Of a DNA stretch of 32,600 nucleotides, positions 18,356 through 25,566 are shown piece by piece. A program made the position numbers and the translations under genes. Every line of letters begins with the position of its first letter. Within the stretch, counting starts at the first letter, position 1. The notes beneath the pieces were generated by a model, which did not search any database, was not told where the DNA came from, and saw nothing but the letters and a program-made list of their open reading frames with translations. The stretch comes from Burkholderiales bacterium (GTDB taxonomy: Bacteria > Pseudomonadota > Gammaproteobacteria > Burkholderiales > SG8-39), in the NCBI GenBank assembly GCA_022844545.1, contig JALHLN010000008.1, forward strand, positions 1 to 32,600. Reading direction: 5' to 3'.

Positions 18356-19317
18356 CAGTTCGTTGTCACCTTGGCATCCTTGATCGCCTTCGCCCACTTC
18401 GCCGTTTCCGAGCGGATGTAGGCGGCGTGCTCCTCGGGCGTGGAGGCCACCGGATCGAGGCCGTTCTGCTTCATCCATTCGATGACGTCGGGTTTCTTCA
18501 CCGCCGCGGCGACTTCCTGGTACAGCCGCTGCACGATCGCCTTCGAGGTCCCGGCCGGGGCCATCATGCCGTACCAGGAATTGAGCTCGAAGCCGGGCAC
18601 CGTCTCCGCCACCGCGGGAATGTCCGGGAAGTTGGGCGAGCGCTTCAGCGTGCTGATCGCGATCGCGCGCAGTTGCCCGGCCCTCGCCTGCTGGATCGAG
18701 CCGGAGATGCCGAAGAACGCGAAATCCACGCGCTGCCCGAGCATGTCCGTGATCGCGGGCGTGGAGCCCTTGTACGGCACGTGCAGGGTATTGATGCCGG
18801 CGGCGACATTGAGCATCTCCCCCGCGAGGTGCGTGGTGCTCGCCACGCCCACCGAGGCGTAGCTCAGCTTGCCCGGGTTCGCCTTGGCGTGGGCGATCAG
18901 TTCCTTGACATTGTTGATCGGCAGCCCGGTGCGCACCACGAGCAGCGTCGGGCCGGAAATCACCTGCGTGATCGGCTCGAAGTCCTTGACGGGATCGTAC
19001 GGAAGATCCTTCATCAGCGAGGGCGAGATCGCCGTCGGCCCCAGGTGCGAGAACAGGATGGTGTAGCCGTCGGGCGCGGCCTTGGCGACGAAAGCGGTGC
19101 CGATGGTGCCGTTGGCCCCGGGCTTGGCCTCGATGATGAACGGCTGTCCCATCACTTCGCTCATCTTGGTCGTGACCGTGCGCGCGAGCGCCTCGGCGGG
19201 ACCTCCCGGAGGCCAGGGCACGATGAGGCGGATGGGCTTGTTGGGGTAGGCCTGCGCGAAGGCGGCGGACGAGAACATCGCAACGGCAAATGCCACTGCT
19301 ATGCGTTCGAGTCTCAT
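18355..19317 (-). CDS. Bug/TctC-type periplasmic receptor 5
   Basis: A 320-residue Bug receptor with a signal peptide (MRLERIAVAFAVAMFSSAAFA, cleavage before QAYPNKP). The ligand loop reads PPGGPAEALAR, with Glu, as in receptor 1. The two share long stretches, including PGANGTIG, APDGYTILFSH, VKDFEPITQV, HAKANPGKLS and NSWYGMMAPAGT, so they look like recent paralogues. An AAAGGACA ribosome site lies 6 bases before the ATG at 19317. It directly follows receptor 6 with a 2-base gap, the only place in the window where two receptors are adjacent. The PrpD-like gene follows with a one-base overlap. Confidence 0.92.
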   Translation of the reverse strand: MRLERIAVAFAVAMFSSAAFAQAYPNKPIRLIVPWPPGGPAEALARTVTTKMSEVMGQPFIIEAKPGANGTIGTAFVAKAAPDGYTILFSHLGPTAISPSLMKDLPYDPVKDFEPITQVISGPTLLVVRTGLPINNVKELIAHAKANPGKLSYASVGVASTTHLAGEMLNVAAGINTLHVPYKGSTPAITDMLGQRVDFAFFGISGSIQQARAGQLRAIAISTLKRSPNFPDIPAVAETVPGFELNSWYGMMAPAGTSKAIVQRLYQEVAAAVKKPDVIEWMKQNGLDPVASTPEEHAAYIRSETAKWAKAIKDAKVTTN

Positions 19318-19319
19318 GG

Positions 19320-20297
19320 TCACTGTCCTTTCAGGTTTCCAGCGCGGATCACGCGCGCCCATTTGTCGATGTCTGTGCGGATCACCTGCGCAAGCCGCTC
19401 GGGCGAACCGCCCATGGGGATGGTGGCAAGCGAAACAAGACGTTCGCGAACCTCCGCCACTTCAAGAGCCCTATTCGCTGCCGCATTGATGCGCTCGATA
19501 GCCTCGCGTGGCGTGCCCGCTGGCGCTGTCAGACCGATCAGTCCGCTCACCTCAAAGTCCGGCACACCCGATTCGTGAATCGTCGGGACTTCCGGCAGCC
19601 CGTCAAAGCGCCTTGGCGAACCTATGCCGAGCACCCTTACCTTGCCCGCTTTGACATGCGGCATGGCCACAGAAATGTCCACCAGCATGGAGTTGGCGTG
19701 GCCACCAAGCAAGTCGTTCAGCGCAGGTGCGGCACCCTTGTACGGCACATGCAACAGGTCTACTCCTGCCATCAGCTTGAACAACTCCGCTCCCAAGTGC
19801 GCCGAACTGCCGTTTCCGGAGGACGCAATGGTGATCGCAGCCGGCTTTGCCTTCGCCAGCGCGATGAACTCCCGCACGTTCGATACCGGAACAGACGGAT
19901 GGACGACCAGCAGGCTCTGGTTCATGACCAGCAGCGCGATGGGGTCGAGGTCCTTGGCCAGGTTCCACGAGATGTTGGGCGACAGCGTTGCATTGATTGC
20001 GTTGGCGGAACTGGTCAGAAGCATCGTGTAGCCGTCAGGTGGCGACTTGACCACGTGCTCAGTACCGACATTGCTGCCGGCCCCGGCACGATTCTCCACC
20101 ACAATGTTCTGGCCGAGGAACTCCGACATCTTCGGCGCGACCGTGCGGGCCACTACATCAGTGCCACCTCCGGGCGGGAACGGAACCACGAGTCGGATCG
20201 GCTTGCTCGGAAACCCTTGGCCGATCGCGTGCGTATTAAACAGCACGATGGCAGCGACGGACACTGCATGAAGCAACTTCTGGATTTGGCGATGCAT
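19320..20297 (-). CDS. Bug/TctC-type periplasmic receptor 6
   Basis: A 325-residue Bug receptor with a longer signal peptide (MHRQIQKLLHAVSVAAIVLF, cleavage probably just before GQGFPSKP). Family marks are VVPFPPGGGTDVVAR with Asp in the ligand loop, SPPDGYTMLL, HVPYKGAAPALNDLL and the replaced GLIGLTAPAGTP in place of the usual SWYG-x-x-APAG. The nucleotide composition of this gene and the next two upstream genes is visibly less GC-rich than the rest of the window. It starts 3 bases after the M24 gene's stop, with AAAGGG about 9 bases upstream of the ATG. The ligand may be linked to that enzyme's substrate. Confidence 0.9.
   Translation of the reverse strand: MHRQIQKLLHAVSVAAIVLFNTHAIGQGFPSKPIRLVVPFPPGGGTDVVARTVAPKMSEFLGQNIVVENRAGAGSNVGTEHVVKSPPDGYTMLLTSSANAINATLSPNISWNLAKDLDPIALLVMNQSLLVVHPSVPVSNVREFIALAKAKPAAITIASSGNGSSAHLGAELFKLMAGVDLLHVPYKGAAPALNDLLGGHANSMLVDISVAMPHVKAGKVRVLGIGSPRRFDGLPEVPTIHESGVPDFEVSGLIGLTAPAGTPREAIERINAAANRALEVAEVRERLVSLATIPMGGSPERLAQVIRTDIDKWARVIRAGNLKGQ
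19324..19331 (-). promoter_or_regulatory. Ribosome binding site of Bug receptor 5
   Basis: AAAGGACA on the minus strand, 6 bases before the ATG at 19317 and inside the last codons of receptor 6. It supports the 19317 start over the in-frame extension to 19362. Confidence 0.6.
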
Positions 20298-20300
20298 GGT

Positions 20301-21620
20301 TCAGTTTCCCTTTCCGGTGACAATGACATCTCTGGGCAGAGTCGACAGGTACTCCAGACCGCTCGCAGTTACGTGAATGCTGTCCTCCAGATGAACCCCG
20401 CCAATGTCCGGATCCCGGTGGAACAGCTCGAAGTTCATCACCATCCCTGGCTCCACAATCCAGCCTTTGGTGCGGTCGGAGGGATGTGCGTACTCGACCA
20501 CGTCAAGCCCGACGTTGTGCCAAGCGAGCGTGGTGAGCTTCAGGTCCAGGCCACCACGGGAAAGTATCTCCGCCGCGATGGCCTTAAGATCCTCGGTGTT
20601 GGCGCCCGGCTTGAGCTTCGCTTCGGCGGCCTCCAGTGCCTCGCGTACCACCATGTAGAGTTCGGTCAGTCTCGCCGAGCCCTGCTCGACGATGCCCGTA
20701 CGCGCAAGGTCGCAGTGATAGAGCTCGTACTTTCCGCAGCAGTCGAAAACAACGGCATCGCCCTTCGCAAGAATCTTCGCTTCGGCGTAGTGGTTGTCGA
20801 GTACAAAGCCGCCGTCGGGGCCGGCGCCAAACATCATGCCGCGCTGGCCGAGGAACGTACCGCCTTGCCGGACCATGGACAGGCGATAGGCGTTCACCAT
20901 GTCGGACAATGGTCGGCCGCTGGTCGCCGCGGCTGCCGCGTCGAGCACCGCGATGTCATTTATCGCCGCGGCCTTCGCCAAGAGCGAGACCTCTGCCGGC
21001 GTCTTTACCATCCGGACCTTGCGGAAATGATGGAGCGCATCGACCACTTCGACCCGATCGCCAAGGCGACGGCGCACTTCGAGTCCGACTCTGAGGTCAT
21101 CGAATGCCACGCGAACCGGGCCCGCCGGAACACTGTCGCCCACAGCACGCGCGAGAGCCGAAAGAACATCGGGCTCACTGGTCCTGCGCGTCTCAGTGTA
21201 GGACGCGCGAAGCGGCTCCCGAAGCGCTGTCTCAATGCCGATACCGCGGCTTAGTACTTCGAGAAGGAATGTGGCGCTCGAGCGTTCCTTTGCGCCAAAC
21301 ATTCTCAATTGCGGCATCCAGGTCGGCCGCGTAACCAGATAGGCAAGGTCATAGTCCGAGGCCACCAGCGTAGGTGGCAGCTTTTCGTCACCCGGCAGAA
21401 TCGCCGCTGCAGTAAGGTCCTGGAAGTCGCCCAGCACCGAGTCAGGCATATGACCGCTTGCGTAGTACAGGTTGCGATGCGTTGTCGCCACCATCGCATC
21501 CAGGCCCTGCTCCTTCATCACTGCATAGGCACGAGGCAGGTTGACCAGTCGCGTCGGCGGCGACACTTGCAGGCGCTCTATGCCTTCGCTCCGGCCCTTC
21601 GCTTGCGCTTGGCTGCTCAT
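20301..21620 (-). CDS. M24 family (Xaa-Pro aminopeptidase/creatinase fold) metallohydrolase
   Basis: A 439-residue protein of the M24 pita-bread fold. A creatinase-like N-terminal domain spans roughly residues 25-200. The catalytic domain follows, with a full set of expected metal ligands: Asp293 (VVFDCCG), Asp304 (YHCDLARTG), His368 (AWHNVGLD), Glu398 (VMNFELF) and Glu412 (VHLEDSI). Family members cleave Xaa-Pro peptides, creatine or related amidino or carboxylic compounds, in the cytoplasm. Given the catabolic setting, a small-molecule hydrolase is as likely as a peptidase; this is inference. The ATG at 21620 overlaps the SDR stop in an ATGA. Base composition is lower in GC than that of the flanking enzymes. 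Confidence 0.88.
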   Translation of the reverse strand: MSSQAQAKGRSEGIERLQVSPPTRLVNLPRAYAVMKEQGLDAMVATTHRNLYYASGHMPDSVLGDFQDLTAAAILPGDEKLPPTLVASDYDLAYLVTRPTWMPQLRMFGAKERSSATFLLEVLSRGIGIETALREPLRASYTETRRTSEPDVLSALARAVGDSVPAGPVRVAFDDLRVGLEVRRRLGDRVEVVDALHHFRKVRMVKTPAEVSLLAKAAAINDIAVLDAAAAATSGRPLSDMVNAYRLSMVRQGGTFLGQRGMMFGAGPDGGFVLDNHYAEAKILAKGDAVVFDCCGKYELYHCDLARTGIVEQGSARLTELYMVVREALEAAEAKLKPGANTEDLKAIAAEILSRGGLDLKLTTLAWHNVGLDVVEYAHPSDRTKGWIVEPGMVMNFELFHRDPDIGGVHLEDSIHVTASGLEYLSTLPRDVIVTGKGN

Positions 21621-22366
21621 TGGGCTGTGTATCCTCCATCGACGAGAAGATCGGTGCCGGTGACGAATGCGGCTTCATCGCTCGCGAGGTAGGTTGCGGC
21701 AAGAGCGACGTCTTCTGGGGTGCCGAGCCGACCAATGGGATAGCGTGGCTCAAGCTTGTCGCGTGTCGCCTCGACGCTGCCGTAGCGGGCAACGACACGG
21801 CTTGTCAGCACCGCGCCCGGCGACAAGCTGTTGACGCGGACCCCGTGCGGACCGTAGTCCAGGGCCATGATGCGCGCGAGCTGGATCAGCCCCGCCTTGG
21901 TTGCGCCATACGCGGCTCGTCCTGGCGCGCCGACATGCCCCATCTGTGAAGCCATGTGGATGATGCAACCCGAGCCGGACTTCTGCATTACTGGCACAGC
22001 ATGCTTGCTCATCAGAAAGGCTCCCGTGAGATTCACGTCCAGCGCCTGGCGCCATGCCGCCTCGTCCAGTGCGTGCACTGGTTCGTAGGGGGACACGGTC
22101 GCCGCGTTGTTGACCAAGATGTGAAGCGAGCCAAATTTATCCACCGCGGTCTTCACGCAAGCAGCAGCGGATGCGGAGATGCTCACGTCACAGCGAGCCG
22201 CCACAGCGGACGCCCCCGCCGTCTGCGCGCAAACCTCCGCGCCTTCCAGGTCCAGATCGGCACACAAAACGCTTGCGCCTTCAGCGACGAAACGCACGGC
22301 GATTGCGCAACCAATGTCGCCGGCGGCTCCGGTAACAATGGCGACCTTTCCCTGCAGGCGCTTCAT
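21617..22366 (-). CDS. Short-chain dehydrogenase/reductase
   Basis: A 249-residue classical SDR. The cofactor motif TGAAGDIG is at 12-19, NNAA at 86-89 and the active-site Asn112. The catalytic Ser140 (HMASQMG), Tyr153 and Lys157 (YGATK) are all present, and the C-terminus is LLVDGGYTAQ. It would oxidise an alcohol or reduce a ketone with NAD(P)(H). CADLDL at the end of the second strand, with Asp, favours NAD. The open frame extends far upstream through the acyl-CoA synthetase gene, but the ATG at 22366 overlaps that gene's stop in an ATGA and begins the fold. It belongs to the lower-GC block 19320-22366. Confidence 0.92.
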   Translation of the reverse strand: MKRLQGKVAIVTGAAGDIGCAIAVRFVAEGASVLCADLDLEGAEVCAQTAGASAVAARCDVSISASAAACVKTAVDKFGSLHILVNNAATVSPYEPVHALDEAAWRQALDVNLTGAFLMSKHAVPVMQKSGSGCIIHMASQMGHVGAPGRAAYGATKAGLIQLARIMALDYGPHGVRVNSLSPGAVLTSRVVARYGSVEATRDKLEPRYPIGRLGTPEDVALAATYLASDEAAFVTGTDLLVDGGYTAQ

Positions 22367-23817
22367 AGCGGCGAAAGACCGGCGCTCAGCTCGGCCTTGA
22401 TCACCTTGCCGAGCGCGTTGCGGGGAAAATCCTTCACCACGAACACTTCGCGCGGCACCTTGTAGGGCGCCATCCGGCCGCGGCACAGGTCGCGCAGCTC
22501 GGCAGGCTTCGCTTCGCCTTTCACGATCACGAACGCGGCGACTTCCTCGTTGAATTCCTTGGACGGCCAGCCCACCACCGCGCAGTCGGTGACCGCGGGA
22601 TGCGCCTGCAGCACCGCTTCGATCTCCGCGGGGTAGATATTCACCCCGCCGCGGATGATCATGTCCTTGGCGCGGCCCTTCAGATGCAGGTAGCCGCTCG
22701 CATCCAGCATGCCGAGGTCGCCCGGATACCACCAGCCATCCCGGAACGATTCGCGGCTCGCCTCCGGATCGTTCCAGAATCCGTCGGCGACCGCCGGCCC
22801 GCGGTAGCGGATGCGCCCGACGGTTCCCGCCGGCACCGGCTGGTGCGCCTCGTCGACGCACTGCACCTCGACGCCGAACACCGGGCGTCCGACCGAATCG
22901 CTGAACGCCTCCGGGTCCTCCGAAGTCAGGTAGCTGACGCCGCCGCCCTCGGTGGAGCTGTAGTACTCGACGAAGCCCGGGCACAGCGCGCGCAGGTGGC
23001 GGCGCTCCTCCGCGTGCAGCGCGGAGCCGGAGGACAGCAGCAGGCGCAGCGACCGGATCGGCGTCAGCTCGGCGTCGCCCAGGGTCAGCAGGCGCCGGAT
23101 GAGCGTCGGCACCAGGAAGAGCGACGTGATCCGGTGCCGGGCAACCGCTTCGCACAATTCCTGCGGCTCATGCGGCGGCGGCAGCATGAACGAGGTGCCG
23201 CCGGAGTACAGCATGGTGAGCGGGAAGGTGCGCCCGCCGCCATAGTAGAGCGGCGTCGCGGACAGAAACCGGTCCTGGCTGTTGAAGCCCAGGTTGATCC
23301 AGAACACGCGGTAGCGCGCGAGGAACTGGCTCTGGCGGATGCGAGGGCCTTTCGGCCGGCCGGTGGTGCCCGAGGACAGCGACATCAGCAGCGGCAGGTC
23401 GCCTTCGGGAAAGCTCTTGTCGGTGCGATGCTTGCCGACCAGGGAAAGAAAATCTTTCTCCACCGGCACGCAGGTGGCGCCTGGCAACGCCGGTTTGCCC
23501 GGTTCCAGCAGCACCACCGTGGCGCCGAAATGCGCCACGACCCGCTCCTGCTCCTCGGGCGTCCAGCGCCAGTCCAGCGGCAGGATGACGATGCCGGCAC
23601 GCGCCAGCGCGCACAGGACGACGATGTGCTCGATGCTGTCCTTCAGCGCCACGCCGACGACATCGCCAGGCACCAGGCCCAGGGAGTAGAAGTGCGCCGC
23701 GGCGCGGCTCACCAGCGGGTCGAGGTCGCGGTACAGGACAACGCTGTCGCCATGCACCAGCGCTGGCCGGTCGGGGACCGCGCGTGCGTGGTGGGCGAAG
23801 GTTTCAGTGATGTTCAC
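22363..23817 (-). CDS. AMP-forming acyl-CoA synthetase (acyl-adenylate family)
   Basis: A 484-residue ANL-superfamily acyl-CoA synthetase, on the short side for the family (usually 500-550). The phosphate-binding loop LSSGTTGRPKG is at 147-157. YYSSTEGG, YPGDLGMLDASGYLHLKGR and MIIRGGVNIYPAEIE follow. The C-terminal catalytic lysine is Lys471 (NALGKVIK). It forms an acyl-CoA from a carboxylic acid with ATP cleaved to AMP. The start is taken as the GTG at 23817, 4 bases after the cysteine hydrolase stop. The open frame to 23994 lies inside that gene, and no ATG fits the family N-terminus (NITETFAHHARAVPDRPAL). Substrate unknown. It is the second acyl-CoA-forming enzyme in the operon, by a chemistry different from that of 1-762. 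Confidence 0.9.
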   Translation of the reverse strand: MNITETFAHHARAVPDRPALVHGDSVVLYRDLDPLVSRAAAHFYSLGLVPGDVVGVALKDSIEHIVVLCALARAGIVILPLDWRWTPEEQERVVAHFGATVVLLEPGKPALPGATCVPVEKDFLSLVGKHRTDKSFPEGDLPLLMSLSSGTTGRPKGPRIRQSQFLARYRVFWINLGFNSQDRFLSATPLYYGGGRTFPLTMLYSGGTSFMLPPPHEPQELCEAVARHRITSLFLVPTLIRRLLTLGDAELTPIRSLRLLLSSGSALHAEERRHLRALCPGFVEYYSSTEGGGVSYLTSEDPEAFSDSVGRPVFGVEVQCVDEAHQPVPAGTVGRIRYRGPAVADGFWNDPEASRESFRDGWWYPGDLGMLDASGYLHLKGRAKDMIIRGGVNIYPAEIEAVLQAHPAVTDCAVVGWPSKEFNEEVAAFVIVKGEAKPAELRDLCRGRMAPYKVPREVFVVKDFPRNALGKVIKAELSAGLSPL

Positions 23818-23821
23818 GCGC

Positions 23822-24520
23822 TCACGCCGCCGCGGCCCTCGCCAGCGGCTTGAGCTTGCCGAGGATCTCGGCCGTGGTACCCACGTCAGCGTACTTCGAA
23901 GCCATGTCGAACAGGTTGACCGCGTGCGAAACGGCGCTGCGGTCGTAGACCGCGTCCTGCGGCACCAGGACGCGGAAGTTGTAGGCGAAGGCATCCACCA
24001 CGCTGCCGCGCACGCAGCCGCTGGTGGTGCAGCCGGTGACCACCAGGGTGTCGGCCTGCAGGTCGATGAGGTGGCTCGCCAGCGGCGTGGCGAAGAACGC
24101 GCTCGGGTGCTTCTTCGGGATCAGCACGTCGCCCTCGCGCGGCGCAATCTCCGCCGGGAACTCGTAACCCTTCTCGGGGATGTTCATGATCGCCGGCACC
24201 TTCTGGGCCAGGCGGCCGCCGTCGGTGGCCTTGTTCTTGGGCGCCACGTGCGGGTACAGCACCGGCCAGGCGTTGCGGCGGAATTCCTTCAGCAGGAGGG
24301 CGACGTTGTGCATCGCGTTCCAGCCGATCTCGCCGCAGGAGGTCGGGAACTCCTTGATGGACTCCCAGAACGGCTTCGGCGTGGTGCCGATGGTGCGGTA
24401 CTGCACGTCGATGATGAGCAGCGCCGGGCGCTGGCCGATGCCGCCCGCGCGGCCGAAGCCGGCGGCGTGATAGGCCTTCTGCTCCTCCTCGCTGATGATG
24501 CCGTCCCAAGGTTTCTTCAC
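23822..24520 (-). CDS. Isochorismatase-like cysteine hydrolase (N-carbamoylsarcosine amidase type)
   Basis: A 232-residue cysteine hydrolase with the complete triad: Asp38 (LLIIDVQY), Lys137 (KKHPSAFF) and Cys169 (GCTTSGCVRGSVVDAF). The N-terminal extension of about 30 residues and the G-C-x-T-S-G-C-V elbow resemble N-carbamoylsarcosine amidase and maleamate-type amidases. It would release ammonia, or ammonia and CO2, from a carbamoyl or amide substrate in the cytoplasm. It is the first gene of the long minus-strand unit, facing the LysR gene. The start is a GTG at 24520, supported by GAGGAGG about 9 bases upstream. An N-carbamoyl substrate would match the hydantoinase-like enzyme of the divergent operon, since hydantoinases yield N-carbamoyl acids; this is inference. 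Confidence 0.9.
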   Translation of the reverse strand: MKKPWDGIISEEEQKAYHAAGFGRAGGIGQRPALLIIDVQYRTIGTTPKPFWESIKEFPTSCGEIGWNAMHNVALLLKEFRRNAWPVLYPHVAPKNKATDGGRLAQKVPAIMNIPEKGYEFPAEIAPREGDVLIPKKHPSAFFATPLASHLIDLQADTLVVTGCTTSGCVRGSVVDAFAYNFRVLVPQDAVYDRSAVSHAVNLFDMASKYADVGTTAEILGKLKPLARAAAA

Positions 24521-24636
24521 TTTGGATCGCCTCCTCTAGGGCCCGGAAGAATTGACCGCTTCAGCTTAGGCAGGCCTATAATATTAGTCAAATCAATCTC
24601 TTACATTTTCGCTATCCATAGCATGGATACCAAGGC
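24521..24636. promoter_or_regulatory. Divergent intergenic region with candidate LysR box ATT-N9-AAT (24583-24597)
   Basis: This 116-base region separates the LysR gene from the 23-gene minus-strand run and is clearly AT-richer than its surroundings. At 24583-24597 it holds ATT-N9-AAT, which fits the T-N11-A pattern of LysR-type binding sites. The box starts one base after the plus-strand -10 element, as expected for autoregulation. It also covers a possible minus-strand -35 (TTGACT, 24591-24586), whose -10 match 17 bases on is poor (TAAGCT), as expected for an activator-dependent promoter. GAGGAGG (24536-24530) is the ribosome site of the GTG at 24520. Confidence 0.5.
24552..24582 (+). promoter_or_regulatory. 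Candidate sigma-70 promoter of the LysR operon
   Basis: TTGACC at 24552-24557 and a perfect TATAAT at 24577-24582, with a 19-base spacer, reading toward the LysR gene. The -10 is consensus; the spacer is longer than the ideal 17. Transcription would begin near 24589, about 48 bases before the TTG start. Confidence 0.5.
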
Positions 24637-25566
24637 TTGAGCGACACCCCCGACCTCAACCTGCTGCTGGCGTTCGAAGCGCTGTTCCGCCATGGCAGCG
24701 TCACCCGCGCCGCGGGACAGATCGGTTTGTCGCAATCGGCGATGTCGAGCGCGCTCGGACGCCTGCGCAAGCAGTTCGGCGACCCCCTGTTCGTCAACAC
24801 CCGCTCGGGCATGCTGCCCACCCCGCGTGCGCTGGAACTGGCCCCGCCGCTCATGGAGGCCCTCGCCATGGTGCGCGGCGCGATGGGCAAGCGCGAAGCC
24901 TTCGAGCCGGCCACCTCCACCCGCAGCCTGCGCGTGTTCATGACCGACGTCGGCGAGACCGTGCTGCTGCCCTCGCTGATGCGCTTGATGCACGAGCGCA
25001 GCCCGTCCATGCGCCTGGAGACGGCGCAGCTGCCCGCCTCCGAACTGGGGGTGCGCCTGGAGACCGGCGACATCGACCTCGCGGTGGGCTACCTGCCGCA
25101 CCTTCCGGCGAAGATCCGCCGCGCGCGCCTGTTCAAGGAGCACTACGTCTGCATGACGCGCCAGGACCACCCCCTGGGCCGGCGCGCGCCGCTCACGTTG
25201 AAGGAATTCCTCGGCGCGCGCCACGTGCAGATCGCCTCGATGGGCTCCGGGCACCAGGCACTGGAGCGCGCGCTCGCCGAGCACGGCGTGCACGAGAACG
25301 TCGCCCTGCGCGTGCCGCACTTCGTGGTGGTGCCGCTGATCATTGCAAGCACCGACCTCATCGTCAGCGTGCCCAGCCGGGTGGCGGGCGCCACCGCGCG
25401 CCTGGTGAACGCGCGCGTGCACCCGCTGCCGATCCCGATCCCGTCCTTCGACGTTTCCACCTACTGGCACGAGCGGGTCGAGAACGACGGCGCCAACCGC
25501 TGGCTGCGCGCCGCCCTCACCGACCTGTTCGGCGACCGCAAGCCGAAGCGTGCGCGCAGTGAGTAG
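24637..25566 (+). CDS. LysR-type transcriptional regulator
   Basis: A 309-residue LysR-family regulator. The N-terminal winged helix-turn-helix is clear (LNLLLAFEALFRHGSVTRAA, then LSQSAMSSALGRLRKQFGDPLF, residues about 7-52). An effector-binding domain of the periplasmic-binding fold spans about 95-295. The start is a TTG at 24637. An in-frame TAG lies at 24619-24621 with no ATG or GTG between, and the ATG at 24623 is in another frame and soon stops. The weak start suggests low expression. Divergent placement to the long catabolic run is the classical LysR arrangement, so it probably controls that run and its own operon in response to a pathway acid. The C-terminus overlaps the GTPase gene. 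Confidence 0.92.
   Translation: MSDTPDLNLLLAFEALFRHGSVTRAAGQIGLSQSAMSSALGRLRKQFGDPLFVNTRSGMLPTPRALELAPPLMEALAMVRGAMGKREAFEPATSTRSLRVFMTDVGETVLLPSLMRLMHERSPSMRLETAQLPASELGVRLETGDIDLAVGYLPHLPAKIRRARLFKEHYVCMTRQDHPLGRRAPLTLKEFLGARHVQIASMGSGHQALERALAEHGVHENVALRVPHFVVVPLIIASTDLIVSVPSRVAGATARLVNARVHPLPIPIPSFDVSTYWHERVENDGANRWLRAALTDLFGDRKPKRARSE

Noticed and set aside
19290-21254. A 654-codon plus-strand open frame opposite receptor 6 and the M24 gene
   Set aside because: No recognisable domain, and both opposing genes have complete family motifs.
22367-23155. N-terminal extension of the SDR frame through the acyl-CoA synthetase
   Set aside because: The extension is Arg/Gly/Ala-rich without homology, and the ATG at 22366 starts the Rossmann fold.
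24623-24640. ATG upstream of the LysR gene as an alternative start or leader peptide
   Set aside because: It is out of frame with the regulator and stops after five codons; no conservation can be judged.
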